From Corydoras sp. C115 (taxonomy: Eukaryota; Chordata; Actinopteri; Siluriformes; Callichthyidae), in assembly GCA_019802505.1 (NCBI GenBank), contig JAFMOC010000095.1, positions 226,001 through 290,000 of the forward strand: a stretch of 64,000 nt of DNA. Direction: 5' to 3'. The position numbers were made by a program, and so were the translations under genes. The notes below the pieces were generated by a model that saw only the letters and a list, made by a program, of their open reading frames with translations, was not told the origin of the DNA and did no database searches. Of this stretch, positions 34,954-45,834 are shown piece after piece. The number at the start of each line of letters is the position of its first letter. Position 1 is the stretch's first letter.

Positions 34954-35700
34954 CGTGCCGCCGCGTGCGGTCAGCGTACCGTCTCGCGAGCCGCGCCGCC
35001 TGTAAGCCGCGCAAGCCACCCCGCTCCGTCTGTATGCCTCGCTGCCACCGGACCAGTGATCCGCCCTGCGAGTCACCTCGCGCTGTCAGCGAGCCGCAGC
35101 GCGAACCGTGCCGCTCCACCGGTCATCCGCTCCGCGAGTTGTTCTATGCCACCGGTAATCCGGGAATCCGCCTCGCAGCCATCGGACCAGTGATCCGCCC
35201 TGCGAGCCGCCCCACGCTGTCAGCAAGCCACTGCGCGAGCCGCTGCACGAGCCGCTGCGCTCCACCGGTTATCCGCTCCGCGAGCTTTTCTACACCGCCG
35301 GCAATTCGCCTCGCAGCCTCCGGACCAGTGGTCGCTGCAAGCTGTCAGCGAGCCGGCGCACACCGTCTGCGAGCCGCTACTAGCCATCAGCGAGCCGCTA
35401 CTAGCCGTCAGCGTGCCGCCGCACACCGTTGGTGTGCCGCTCCGCTCCGCCGGTAATCAGCTGAGCGCCACCAGCGTGCCACTCCGCGCCGTGAGCAATC
35501 CGCCTCGCAGCCTCCGGACCAGTGATCCGCCCTGCGAGCCGTTCCATTCTGCCAGCGAGCCGCTATGCCCGGTTAATGAGCCGCTCGCCGTCAGCGATCC
35601 GCCGCTCGCCACGAGTGTTCCACCGCTTGTCGTCAGCGTGCCGCTCCGTGAGCCGCCCCGCTCCGCCGGTAATCCGCCGCTGCGAGGTTAGTGTCCCGAT
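34935..35700 (+). repeat. Degenerate GC-rich tandem repeats in element 2
   Basis: Motifs such as CCTCCGGACCAGTGATCCGC, CCTGCGAGCCG and CGCTCCGCCGGTAATCCG recur irregularly. They yield Ser/Pro/Arg-rich frames (SEPLREP, PPRSAGNPP) on both strands. No single long frame survives through the whole block. Confidence 0.75.
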
Positions 35701-36269
35701 CTACGCTGAGTGCGAGTCGCTTCTCATGCCGCTCTGCGCCGATAGTAGTCCGCTCAGCGCCACCAGCGGGCCGCCCCCTGATCTGTGCCGTGCCGCCAGC
35801 GATCCGCGCCGCGCCACCTGCACGCCTTGCAGGGTTTGGGGCATCGATTCGGGCAACGGGTTCCGGTCTACGTCGGTTGCGTCCCGTCCCGAGCCGTCCG
35901 TGATACACTTGGGTTGCGTCCGGTGCTCGGGTCCTGCCTCGGTGGGTTCCGCCTCGGTTGACCAGGACTTGGTATTATGTGGTGTTGCTGTGGTACTGGT
36001 CCTCTCTTTTATTGTCCAGGATGCAGAGAGGAATCAAGCTGAGAGAGAGGGCAAGGTGTATGGTGGATCTCAAAGGGTTCAGTCCAGTGGTCCAATGGGG
36101 AGGCAGTGGTCAACCGAAATGTCTTCAAGCCGCTCAAAAGACACAGGACGCTATGCCGGACACCAAGCTTATGGACAAGGACTGTGCCACGCTCGCCTCC
36201 ACTTGGGTCACCTCTGCGTTCGCATCTACTCGGGTCACCTCTGCGGTCGCGTGTACCCCGGTTGCTCTC

Positions 36270-36420
36270 CCGCCTACACCTGAATCCTCGTTAGCCTCTC
36301 CAGCACCTGAGTCCGCGTTAGCCGCTCCAGCACCTGAGTTCGCGTTATCCTCTCCAGCAGAGTTCAAGGGAGTCTCTCCGGCACCTGAACCCACAGGTAT
36401 CGACCCTAATAGGCCACGTC
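36270..36420 (+). repeat. Short Ser/Pro/Ala coding repeats
   Basis: Units close to CCAGCACCTGAGTCCGCGTT repeat about four times and encode SPAPESALAAPAPEFALSS-like sequence. The frame is the same as the following 27-bp series, within an open frame at 35958-36845. Confidence 0.6.
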
Positions 36421-36429
36421 GCCCCCGCG

Positions 36430-36777
36430 TCCTCAAGGGGTCAAATCGCCCCTGCGCTCTCAAAGGGCCACGTCGCCTCCACACCCTTAATTGGCCACGT
36501 CGCCCTCAAAGGGTCACGGCGCCTTTGCGTTCTCAAAGGGTCACGTCGCCCCTGCATCCTCAAAGGGTCACGTCTCCCTCGCGCTATCAATGGGTCACGG
36601 CGCCTTCGCGCTCTCAAAGGGTAACGTCGCCCCCGCATCCTCAAGGGGTCATGTCGCCCTCGCGTTCTCAAAGGGTCACGGCGTCTCGGCATCCTCAAAG
36701 GGTCATGTATCCCTCACGCGCTCAAAGGGTCACGTCGCCCCCGCATCCTCAAGGGGTCACGTCGCCCTCGCAAAGGG
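36430..36777 (+). repeat. 27-bp coding minisatellite in element 2
   Basis: The unit CTCAAAGGGTCACGTCGCCC plus CTGCATC repeats about twelve times and encodes QRVTSPLHP-type nonapeptides. The array stops abruptly inside the damaged start of the 3' LTR. Confidence 0.88.
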
Positions 36778-37099
36778 TAGGGCCCATCCCCGTGGATTGG
36801 GATTGGGTCCTTCCTAATCACTTGTGGCCTACTGACTTCACTTAAAGAGCGCATGCTCCCTGAGTCAGCAGGCCAGCATTATAGTTGTCACTATGTTTTT
36901 GTCGTTAGGTTGCGTTGTTACTATTTGTTCATTTATTCTGTATTTTTGGTTGTCCCGGCACGTACCTCCCGTGTTCTGGGTTTGCGTCATTGCATATTGG
37001 ATTAAACTACTCCTTGCTGTTTACCTGGTCCTCGCCGTGCACCTCGCCTTGCGTAGCACCGCGCAGCGCCTCCGTTGGACGGACGAAGCGCTTGTGACA
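36778..37099 (+). repeat. 3' LTR of element 2, start deleted
   Basis: Matches the 5' LTR from GGTAGGGCCCATCC onwards to the end CTTGTGACA. The first 80 or so bases of the LTR, from TGTCAGGG to CCCGTAGG, and any polypurine tract are missing. A stretch near CCTGGTCC is also shorter than in the 5' LTR. Confidence 0.85.
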
Positions 37100-37104
37100 C
37101 TGGC

Positions 37105-39731
37105 GGTTATTTTAAGGTAACAGCAAATTACTTCTGTTTTAAAGTATCATATCTTCATTTTTTGTCCCATGAAAAGATATAATAAAATATTTAAAAAATG
37201 TGAGGGGTGAGGGGCAATTAACAGTGACAGTCATTTATTTAATTTGAATATTTTTAATATGATGACAATTCAATGCTTTGCTCCAGGTCAGGTGCCCCTT
37301 TCTGCTGTAACACAAAACCCTTGTATTTAGTGGATTTAATGCTATAATTACGCAATGAATGCTTTACAGTAGTTTACATTAGCACCTAATTTCCCTAAAC
37401 CCAACTCAAATGTCTCTGCTAACAGTATTATTGTTTGGCTGTTGTTTGTAAACTCATAATGACAAAGTAGAGCACGTTTAAAAAAGCAACAAATGAAAAG
37501 CACCCATGAGCTTTCGGCTAATAGCTATTAAGCAAGCCACTAATTCAATTTGGTAAACAGAATTGGATTTGAATGCCCCCTGTTTTAATTAATCATTTTT
37601 TAGATACATTCAGATCTCTTATTTCCTTTATGCAACATTAAAGCCATTTCATTGTTGAAATCACAGCGAAGTGTAAAAACCACAAACCATTAAATACGAT
37701 AGCTTTGATCCTTGCACTGAATTACCAGTGCCATTTCCACTCTAAATATATCCACAATGTGTTTGGGATTTTCCAGCAGCATCGGACACCTTGTGCACCT
37801 TGCCCAAACAGGAAGCATACTAAACAGATTTACAAAAGAGTATGCATGGATGCTGAAGTCATCATCCACAACCAACAATATTGGAGCGACGAGGTCACCA
37901 AAATAGAGATAAATGTGAATCGGAATGGGCAAGGCTGTGGCAATGAAGCTAATAAGAAGCAGTTTTTATCTTTTTACAATTTAAATTGTAACCTTGAGCA
38001 CGCCTGCTCCCAATAGAATAATAATTTGGGGCCCAACAGGGGAGAACAGGAGCAGAAAGGCATTAGTGACTGTGAGTAAAATATATGGGAGCGACGCCTC
38101 TCTAGCCCATCCACAATCAATTGGATTCTTTTACTTTAATATTTACTCGCAGCGATGAGATGCTAGTCTGCATGGTGATGAACAGCCTGCCTCTGGCATT
38201 TGAAGGTGACCTGTCATCACATATGGACAAATCTCTCGCTCGCAGAAATGTAGAAAATAAATCATTAAAGGCAGGCAGGCTTCTCATTCCCGGATTTAAA
38301 TCACCCCTAGATTTATGATTTGAATTAATACTTCGTTTGGTCAAAAAAAACTGCAACCGAGACAAATGATGTTTGGTACTGAAGCCATCCTAATATTGAT
38401 TTCTGCATGTCTGTGCAATCTCTTGTTTATATCAAGCACTCTTCTGTGACAGGGTGGCCAATAGGAGTCACCCAGATGATAAGAGGGGAAAATATTGCTG
38501 GTTTTATTCAGCCAGCCAGAGAGGAGCAGCAGCTTCTTTCAGCCTTTAATTGCAACATAAATTAGGTTTTTAAGTGAAACAGACAGTGTTTTCCATTCTT
38601 GTCTCTGAGCTCGTTTTTGCACTCCATCATTACTACAATAAAACAGAAAGGTCATTTTACCAGAGGAAGAAAAAAGGTACAAATACTAGAACCATAAAAA
38701 ATAGACTGTGTCTCTGTCTGCCAGTGATACTCTTTTAGACACATAGATTTGGAATGTAAATTGGTTGTACATCGCCTGATAAAAATGGCCAAAGGAGTCA
38801 GTACAATAGAGAGGAAGACCAAAATCCACAAGGATTTTAAATACACACACAATAACAAGTGAAGTACTTTGATTTAAAATATAAAACACAAGTTTTTGAT
38901 TGAATTTGATGAGGACTAGGTCAGAGGATCTCCAAAACTGATCTTGTGGGGCGTTCAAACATGATCCAAGGAAGGAATATTGATAAACATTGGCGGCTAA
39001 GGCACATGACATGTAGGAACCAAAACCTGGCCCATGCAGTCCAATCCAACATATGAGCTATTGTAGCTGAAACTGCAAAAAAAAGTTAATACTAATAGAA
39101 AGGTGTGCACACTTTGTTGAGTATGAGGCAGGACTGCCACAGATCAGTCAGATCATTGGGCCAACTTTGGGCCAGATCATTGGGCCAACACCAACATTGG
39201 GCAACAGAGCAATAAAAGAAGGCAACGTGGTTGAATGAATCACATTTTTTTCTGCTTACACAGTTGCTTGTGCACTATGGATAGAAGACATACCAGCAAG
39301 TTTTGCTGGGAAACCTTGTAACCTGCCATCCTTGTGGATTTTACTTTAAAAACACGGCAGAAAAATAAGTCAGAAAATCTTTAATAAATTATTAGGTATG
39401 ATAAATTATCTAGTTTTCTTATTTCTTATTTTCTTATTTTAAAGAAATCTTAACAAGTAAATTTTACTCACTATACTGACAGATAATTTTACTTGATTCA
39501 TGTAGATTTTTTCTTGATTTGTGCTCATTTTTTCTTGATTTGTGCTGGATTTGTGCTTATTTTTTACATATATTTTTTCCACTGTACCTAATCATTGTTG
39601 CAGAGCATGTAACCCTTTTATATAAACAGTATTTTCTGAAAACCTTTGCCTCTTTTAGTACAATAATGCTTCACCATACAACTTATAATAGCTGACGATT
39701 CTGTTGATGCCAGATCACACCTACAGGAATC
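37105..39731. other. Intron, unique sequence
   Basis: No exon is recognised. 37370-38380 is non-repetitive and motif-rich. A frame at 37705-38016 is open for 103 codons but has no recognisable homology or splice structure. 39130-39200 contains a local duplication (CAGATCATTGGGCCAAC twice). Confidence 0.4.
37370..37580. promoter_or_regulatory. Candidate enhancer with forkhead and homeodomain motifs
   Basis: TGTTTGTAAAC at 37443-37453 is a forkhead consensus. AATTTGGTAAACAG and TTAATTAATC lie within the next 150 bp. The block is free of repeats. Motif reading only. Confidence 0.22.
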
Positions 39732-39880
39732 TACACTGTGTTCCAAATTATTATGTTCCAAGACCTTTCAATTGTACTCTAATAGTTGATGACTGGAAAA
39801 TACAATGACTGCAATTCATATAGGTAATTTTGGAAAATCGGAGAAAATATTATTTGCATAATAATTTGGAACACAGTGTA
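39732..39880. mobile_element. MITE with perfect 22-bp inverted ends, TA target
   Basis: Bases 39734-39755 (starting CACTGTGTTCCAAATTATTA) are the exact reverse complement of 39857-39878, and TA flanks both ends. The 149-bp unit is a Tc1/mariner-type MITE by target and size. It carries no coding capacity. Confidence 0.92.
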
Positions 39881-40120
39881 TTCCTTAACAGGTCAGGGGG
39901 CGTCAAACACAAATCTTAGGAAGGGGATCATACTTGGTCTATTTGACAATGGTTTTGTTCCTTTTCTATCAGACTTTTAATAGATTACAATTCTTTATAT
40001 ATTTTTTTTTTATATACTCTTTATATACTCTTTATCTAGTTCTCATTTATGTTTTTTTTATTTTTACTTATTGTAATTCATTAATCCACCACTGCTAAAT
40101 TGTTTATTCTTTTTTTGCTG

Positions 40121-40121
<1 letters not shown>

Positions 40122-40198
<77 letters not shown>
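40122..40198. repeat. (AT)n microsatellite
   Basis: An AT run of about 37 units. Confidence 0.97.
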
Positions 40199-40274
40199 TT
40201 CCATTTCGTTTCATTCCCATGCCCATACACTCAGACCTGTTCAATTAACTGACATTACTCTATTACATTTAGAG

Positions 40275-40447
40275 CGTTCAATTTACTTAAAATCCATGTT
40301 TTTGGACTGTGGGAGGAACCGGAGAACCCGGAGGAAACCCATGCGGACATTGGGAAAACATGGAAACTCCACCCAGATTGGGAATCGAACCTGGATCCCC
40401 AGAGCTAAGAGGCAAATGTGCTAATCACTAAGCCATTGTGCCACCAA
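40275..40447 (-). repeat. V-SINE head half
   Basis: TCCATGTTTTTGGACTGTGG through GAACCGGAGAACCCGGAGG to AAGCCATTGTGCCACCA is the tRNA-side half of the SINE in reverse orientation. The tail half is absent. Confidence 0.8.
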
Positions 40448-43400
40448 ATGTTATATTATGTATATATTTTTTTTCATGCAGTTTTCTGTTTTAACTTATA
40501 TAAGCACTAATTGACAATAACAAGTAAAAGGGAATTAAAAAAAAAGTTTGGTGTTTCAATTTAAAATTAACTTTGACACTGATGCACAACAAACCTTAGT
40601 ATGCAAATTACATACACTTATAGAATTGGTCTAAACCTTAAAATTGTTCAGCTTTATAAAAGCATATTTAGTAAGCTATGATGTAATAATTTTAAAGCAA
40701 ATGTTCTTTCCTTTTCTTTGTAGTTAATAGTCATGTTTCACCATCTGCAATTTCTGTATGTAGGAACATTTTTCAGCTGTTGCACAACAGGTTCAATTAT
40801 GTAAATTGCTTCTTATTCAATTTGTATCTGATTTCTGCACAGGGTAGTGGTACTTCAAAATGTGTGTGCTCTCTGCTTAAAAAAGAGAATTGCTTTCAAG
40901 ACATACATAAAAATAGGCAGCAAGAAAAAATAAAAAGTAGTCCTAAAATAAAATGATAATAATAATTTATTTGAGTGAATTGCTTAGCTTTCAGAGAAAA
41001 TGTTTTAACGACCACTCTGATGATTCCATAATCTGAAAAAAATGTTTTGGTTAGGGCTGGATTACTCTTTTAACAAAATTAATAAAATTAAACAACAAGA
41101 ACGTTCATGGCAGTACAATATGTCATTTCCAAGTGGGTGCTGGATTTCATTCAGCCATCCACTTAGAAGGCTTTCTTTATGATGTAGATTGTCTGCATTG
41201 TCTGCATCTTGTCTCAGACATAGACAGGCCAAGGCAGAGTGTGAAGGACGGTCTGTTCTCCTCTGGATTTGGATTGCTTGTGTTTTCTTTGTGTTGATGT
41301 AAATAGAACAGGCTAATACCACCTTCTGCATTAAATATTCAACACAGTCACCCCCTTTTTCCTCTGCACTGGTATTACTAATTGTAACAAAAAGGAAAGA
41401 CAGTGAAGCTGTCTGAGTCTGAGCCAAACATCCAAAATGATTAGAGAGAATGCTTGGCCCCTCTTTGTTTTCTCCACACTTTAAATTTTTTCACACATAA
41501 ATACTAATGGTGGAGGGGGGTTCCCTTCCTGCACGGTACAGATTGTTCTACAGACTCACAGGAAATGCCACAATTATGGATCACAAACCAAGCAAAACAT
41601 GTACGACATGCTGCCCCAGAGACAAATATACAGTGATCCATTTCTGTCGCTTGAGTCGACCTGCGCTGGAACCTTTATTATCCACCAGAGAAATGGCATC
41701 AGTTACAAACTAACAAATGCTGCTTTGTAGTTCAGAAAAGTTTTTATACATAATTGGAGGATGAAACATTTAAATTTCAGGCCAAGGTGTGTAGCTGTGG
41801 GTAAAGAATAGAAAGGAAGGTGAGGCTACTGCTGCTCCCGGTAGCCACTGGGTGCCATTTTGCATCTGATTTCTCGCCTTGGCAGCGTTAATGGACCTTA
41901 AATCCTCCCCATAATTAGATGGGGGAATTGTGTGTATCACCAACCAGATGATGCTGCCATAATGAAATAAGCAATCAAATGTATGTGAATGTGCATGTCC
42001 AGATGTGTGTGTGGGTGTGGGTGTGGGTGTGTGTGTGTGTGTGTTTTCATTTTAGTGAGTTAACATGCTCAGACCTGGTCCAGCCCTGGTGCTGAGCTAT
42101 CAGGGGGCATGATGGGCCTGGTGACAGGTGTTTGAGGCAAAGGCAAAATTAAACACGATGTGAGAGGAAATGATGGGTGGGTCTCCCATTACCACTACCG
42201 GCAGGGTCAGAAGCACTAATTCCACCCTTCTTTTTTTGGCAAAGGGGACCACAGTAGCTCAAAAGATGGATCTGTAGCGGGACCACAGCTGTAAGCATGG
42301 AGGAGCTAATTGGTCCTTATCTTGCTGTCCCATTCATCTTCATTTTTTACCAATTACTCAGCATTATCTATGTTCTCAGTTGGACATGGGAGTTAAATCC
42401 TTTTTGGTTAAGCCACTAGTGCGGCTTGCAAATTTCCAGCAATGGGAGAAAAGTGGTTGCTCAAATAATACTATTCATGAACTACTGTAGGTAATTAATT
42501 CATTAATTTCTGTTGTACCCTATAAACAACCATAAAATTAACCCACAAAAAATAAAGAAAATGGTGGAAATGAGTGAAGGCCCTAATCATGAAGGATGAA
42601 AAATAATTATTGGTATTATAATTCAAGCACTTGTTTGCTAATGTACAAGTGCCATTGATTGAACTGTTCCCATTGCTCCTGCTATTATCGACTTCTTCAA
42701 ACTATATTTTCCTCTCATCAATGATTTCTGATTTGTGGCTTTACCAGTAACAGTGGTTAAAAGCTTTTATTAATTATTCAGCTGTCTGCTACAATAAAGT
42801 TTTGCCCCTCAGAGCCTAACTTCTATGTTGTTACTCTGTACACAAGACAAGTTAAGGTTAAAACATGGGGCATTTCATCAATGCATTAATATTTGACAGC
42901 ATTCGTCAGTAAATGGGAACAAGCTAGCTATGAATCAGAATTATTCATGTACATTTTGGTTTTTGTTTAACATTTTGTTTAAAACCTGTTCATTTGATAA
43001 AGAGATTTAAAGTAGTTTCTGATGGAGGGTGAAGTGAGTGAGCCCTGTCTTTGCTCTTTGATAGGGATATATTTGGTCATATATGGCACCAGCTGTCATC
43101 TTAACTTCTACTGCTGTGATTTAATTAGTCTGTATATGTCCTTTCTAATAATAAATCCTGCTCTATGGAAGGACAAATTAAGCATCGCTTTTGTTATACA
43201 AATACAAAACAAAATCAATATCATAATGAAACATTAAATCATCTTATCACAACTGCTTTACAGGGCTTGTCCAGAATTGTTAAGATTGTGTGGAAACATT
43301 ATCCACATATAAATAGACAATATGAACATTTTAGTAATTTGCTGGATGCCAATGTCGGGGTTTATCTGTTTGTATATTTAGTTTAGTTTGTATATGCAGG

Positions 43401-43538
43401 CATTCACTTTGGTGTTAGAGAAAAAAAAAACATTATGGTAGTAATCTGGTATTTTAATGAAATCTTACCATAAATAAATATTGAATCATTTTTAAATAGT
43501 AGTTTCATGCTAATCTCTGCAAATCACAAATTAAGCTT
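40448..43538. other. Intron, unique sequence
   Basis: No exon or mobile element is recognised. It contains a (GT)n/GGTGTG tract at 42005-42045 and a candidate regulatory block, listed next. Confidence 0.4.
41850..42060. promoter_or_regulatory. Candidate conserved block
   Basis: Unique sequence with CAGCGTTAATGGACCTTAAA, CCATAATTAGATGGGGGAAT and ATGAAATAAGCAATCAAATG. The balanced composition and homeodomain-type sites (TAATTA) stand out from the surrounding AT-rich intron. Untested. Confidence 0.22.
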
Positions 43539-43540
43539 TT

Positions 43541-43575
<35 letters not shown>
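43541..43575. repeat. (AAT)n microsatellite
   Basis: About eleven AAT units just outside the SINE target site. Confidence 0.93.
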
Positions 43576-43577
<2 letters not shown>

Positions 43578-43585
43578 TATAAAAT

Positions 43586-43931
43586 TCATTCATTCATTAT
43601 CTCCCGCTTTATCCTATTTTAGGGTCGCGGTGGGGTTCCCCATGCCCATCCAGGGGAGAACGTCTCGGGCGCTGGGCAGGTAGACCCAGGACAGGGCGCC
43701 AATCCATCGCTGGGCACACACTCACTCACACACACACACACTATATGGGGCAATTTTGAGAATTCAATTAACTTGATCCATGTTTTTGGACTGTGGGAGG
43801 AAACCGGAGAACCCGGAGGAAACCCACGCGGACACGGGGAGAACATGGAAACTCCACCCAGATGGGGATTCAAAACGTGAATCCCTAGCGCTGAGAGGCG
43901 AACGTGCTAACCACTAAGCCACCGTGCCGCC
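43586..43931 (-). mobile_element. V-SINE, full length, with target duplication
   Basis: Complete reverse-orientation copy. AATATATAAAAT at 43574-43585 and 43932-43943 is the 12-bp target duplication. The B-box-like segment reads GGGATTCAAAACG, so the internal promoter is damaged. Confidence 0.93.
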
Positions 43932-43984
43932 AATATATAAAATATAATATATAAATATTTAAATAGAGAACACAGGTGCTCTTC

Positions 43985-44345
43985 CTCAGTTCCCTGTCTG
44001 TTTTTTTTTTCAGTTCCATTAATTACATAGATGGATCTTGTAGTTCACAAATACAGACAGTAGTCCATCAGTTGCTGTTTAGTTTGTTTTGTATGTTCTC
44101 TGATGATCAGGACCCCACAGAGGTGGTATTAGTGTGGTGGAAGATTCTCAGTACTGCAGTGATACTGACATGGTGATGGTGTGTTAGTGTGTGTTCTGCT
44201 GGTACGTGAAGTGTCCACTAGTACCTAATAATACCTGTGGAACAGAGTGACGACTTTTAACAAAGTATTTACAGAAACAGATGGACTACAGAGTCTATCT
44301 ATATGGTAAGTGGAGAAAAAATGAACTGTACCTAATAACATGGCA
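43985..44345 (+). repeat. Repeat family C
   Basis: GTTCTCTGATGATCAGGACC, CCACAGAGGTGGTATTAGTG, GATACTGACATGGTGATGG and an end GTACCTAATAACATGGCAGATGAGTG. This family is common in fish genomes; the end resembles the inverted terminus of the copy at 56907. Confidence 0.7.
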
Positions 44346-44350
44346 GATGA

Positions 44351-44352
<2 letters not shown>

Positions 44353-44427
<75 letters not shown>

Positions 44428-44430
44428 TAG

Positions 44431-44478
<48 letters not shown>
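44353..44478. repeat. Compound (AT)n(AG)n microsatellite
   Basis: About 36 AT units, GATAGATAACG, then about 20 AG units, ending at the terminus of the Tc1-like element. Confidence 0.96.
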
Positions 44479-44483
<5 letters not shown>

Positions 44484-45834
44484 TCATACCCCTGGCAAAT
44501 TTTGACTTAAATTTACTTTTATTCAACCAGCAATTTTATTTTTGACCGGAAACGACACAGTCATCTCCCAGGAGATAATACGATGATGTACAAGAGGCAG
44601 CATTGTGGATAAAAATATTTCTCAGCTTTTATTCACATTTGGACAAAAAGTGGCATGTCCAAAATTATTCATACCCTTTGCAAACTGTCACAGTCTATGG
44701 GAAAATGCTTCTATACTATTCCAAATAGTCCAAGCTGTTTTAAAGCATCCTAATTACCCTGATTCATTGGGAACAGCGGTTTTAATCAACTCCACAGGTA
44801 AAAAACAGCAGCTCCAGTGCAAAGTTCCAGTGCAAAGTATTATTTATAAATGCAAGAAGTTCCGCACTTTGGAAAATTTCCGAAGATGTAGTCGGAATCC
44901 TAAAGTGACACCTATGCTGGCCAGGAGCATAGTGACGGAGGTGAAGAAAAATCACCACCAAGGCCATTCTGGTGAATCTGGGCTCATTCTCAAGGCAGAC
45001 AGTCCAACGGACACTTCACACTGCTGGGTTCCATGGACGCAGACCAAGGATGATGCCAGAAAAGGCACACAAAAACCCGCTTGACTGTTGCAAATGCTCA
45101 TGTAGACAAAGAAGAAGACTTCTGGTCTTCTGTTTTATGGTCAGATGAAACAAAAATTGAATTGTTTGGCCACAATGATGTGTCCTTCATTTGGCGTAAA
45201 ACAGGAGAACCCGTCAACCCTAAGGACACCATCCCCACTGTCAAACATGGTGGTGGGAACCTAATGTTTTGGAGGTGTCTTTCAGCCAATGGACCTGGGA
45301 ACTTGATGGCACCATGAAAAAAGAAAAATACATCAAGATTCTCAACAACAACATCAGGCAGTCTGCAGAGAAACTTGGCCTTGGGAACTAGTGGACATTT
45401 CAGCATGACAACAACTCAAAACACACAGCAAAAGTAGTGGTTGAAATGGTTAGCAGACAAAAACATTATCGTTTTGCAGTGGCCCAGCCAGAGTCCTGAC
45501 TTGAATCCAATTGAGAATCTGTGAAGGGAGCTAAAGATCAGGGTGATGGCAAGGAGACCCACCAACTTCAAAGAGTTGGAGCTCATCGCTAAAGATGAAT
45601 GGGCAAAAATACCAGTGGATACATGCAAAAAGCTGTCTCAACCAGCAATTTTATTTTTGACAAGAAACGATACAGGCATCTCCCACATCATCTTTTTTCC
45701 ACAACAATGCCTCTTGTACATTATCATATTATCTTCTCAGTTTCCGGTCAAAAATACAATTGCTGATTGAATAAAAGTAGTAAAGTAAAGTAGTAAGTAA
45801 ATTTAAGTCAAAATTTGCCAGGGGTATGAATAAT
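44479..45834 (+). mobile_element. Tc1-like transposon, near complete, inactive
   Basis: ATTATTCATACCCCTGGCAA at 44479 is mirrored by TTGCCAGGGGTATGAATAAT ending at 45834. Similarity between the ends extends inward (TTTGACTTAAATTTACTT; CAGCAATTTTATTTTTGACC near 44530 against GGTCAAAAATACAATTGCTG near 45750). The length, about 1.36 kb, is typical of Tc1 elements. The enclosed transposase is broken by frameshifts. Confidence 0.92.
44605..45628 (+). pseudogene. Tc1-like transposase, frameshifted
   Basis: Pieces lie in order in different frames. 44605-45084 holds the N-terminal part (NPKVTPMLARSIVTEVKKNH). 45081-45317 holds SVLWSDETKIELFG and TVKHGGGNLMFWRCLSANGP, with the catalytic Asp of SDE. 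About 45400-45628 holds the C-terminal DLNPIENL-like end (CCTGACTTGAATCCAATTGAG) and ELIAKDEWAKIP. In-frame stops and shifts make it non-functional. Confidence 0.9.

Larger units (their letters stand above)
33810..37099 (+). mobile_element. Non-autonomous LTR retrotransposon (element 2), 3' LTR damaged
   Basis: The 5' LTR (33810-34226) and the end of the 3' LTR share the long block GTAGGGCCCATCCCCGTGG to CGCTTGTGACA. The 5-bp duplication CTGGC flanks the whole at 33805-33809 and 37100-37104. The internal 2.5 kb holds a short unknown ORF and several series of tandem repeats, but no protease, reverse transcriptase or integrase. TGACAGAATGCTGGCC at the 5' LTR/internal junction resembles fish Ty3/gypsy elements as I recall them (inference). 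Confidence 0.88.

Noticed and set aside
35522..36845. 253- and 295-codon frames as host genes
   Set aside because: They lie inside LTR element 2 and consist of its tandem repeats; no full domain is present.
37705..38016. 103-codon plus-strand frame as a nested gene
   Set aside because: No recognised domain, no splice or promoter context, and length within chance for this much intron.
41062..41427. 121-codon minus-strand frame
   Set aside because: No domain or repeat is recognised, it has no neighbouring exon structure, and it is probably chance.
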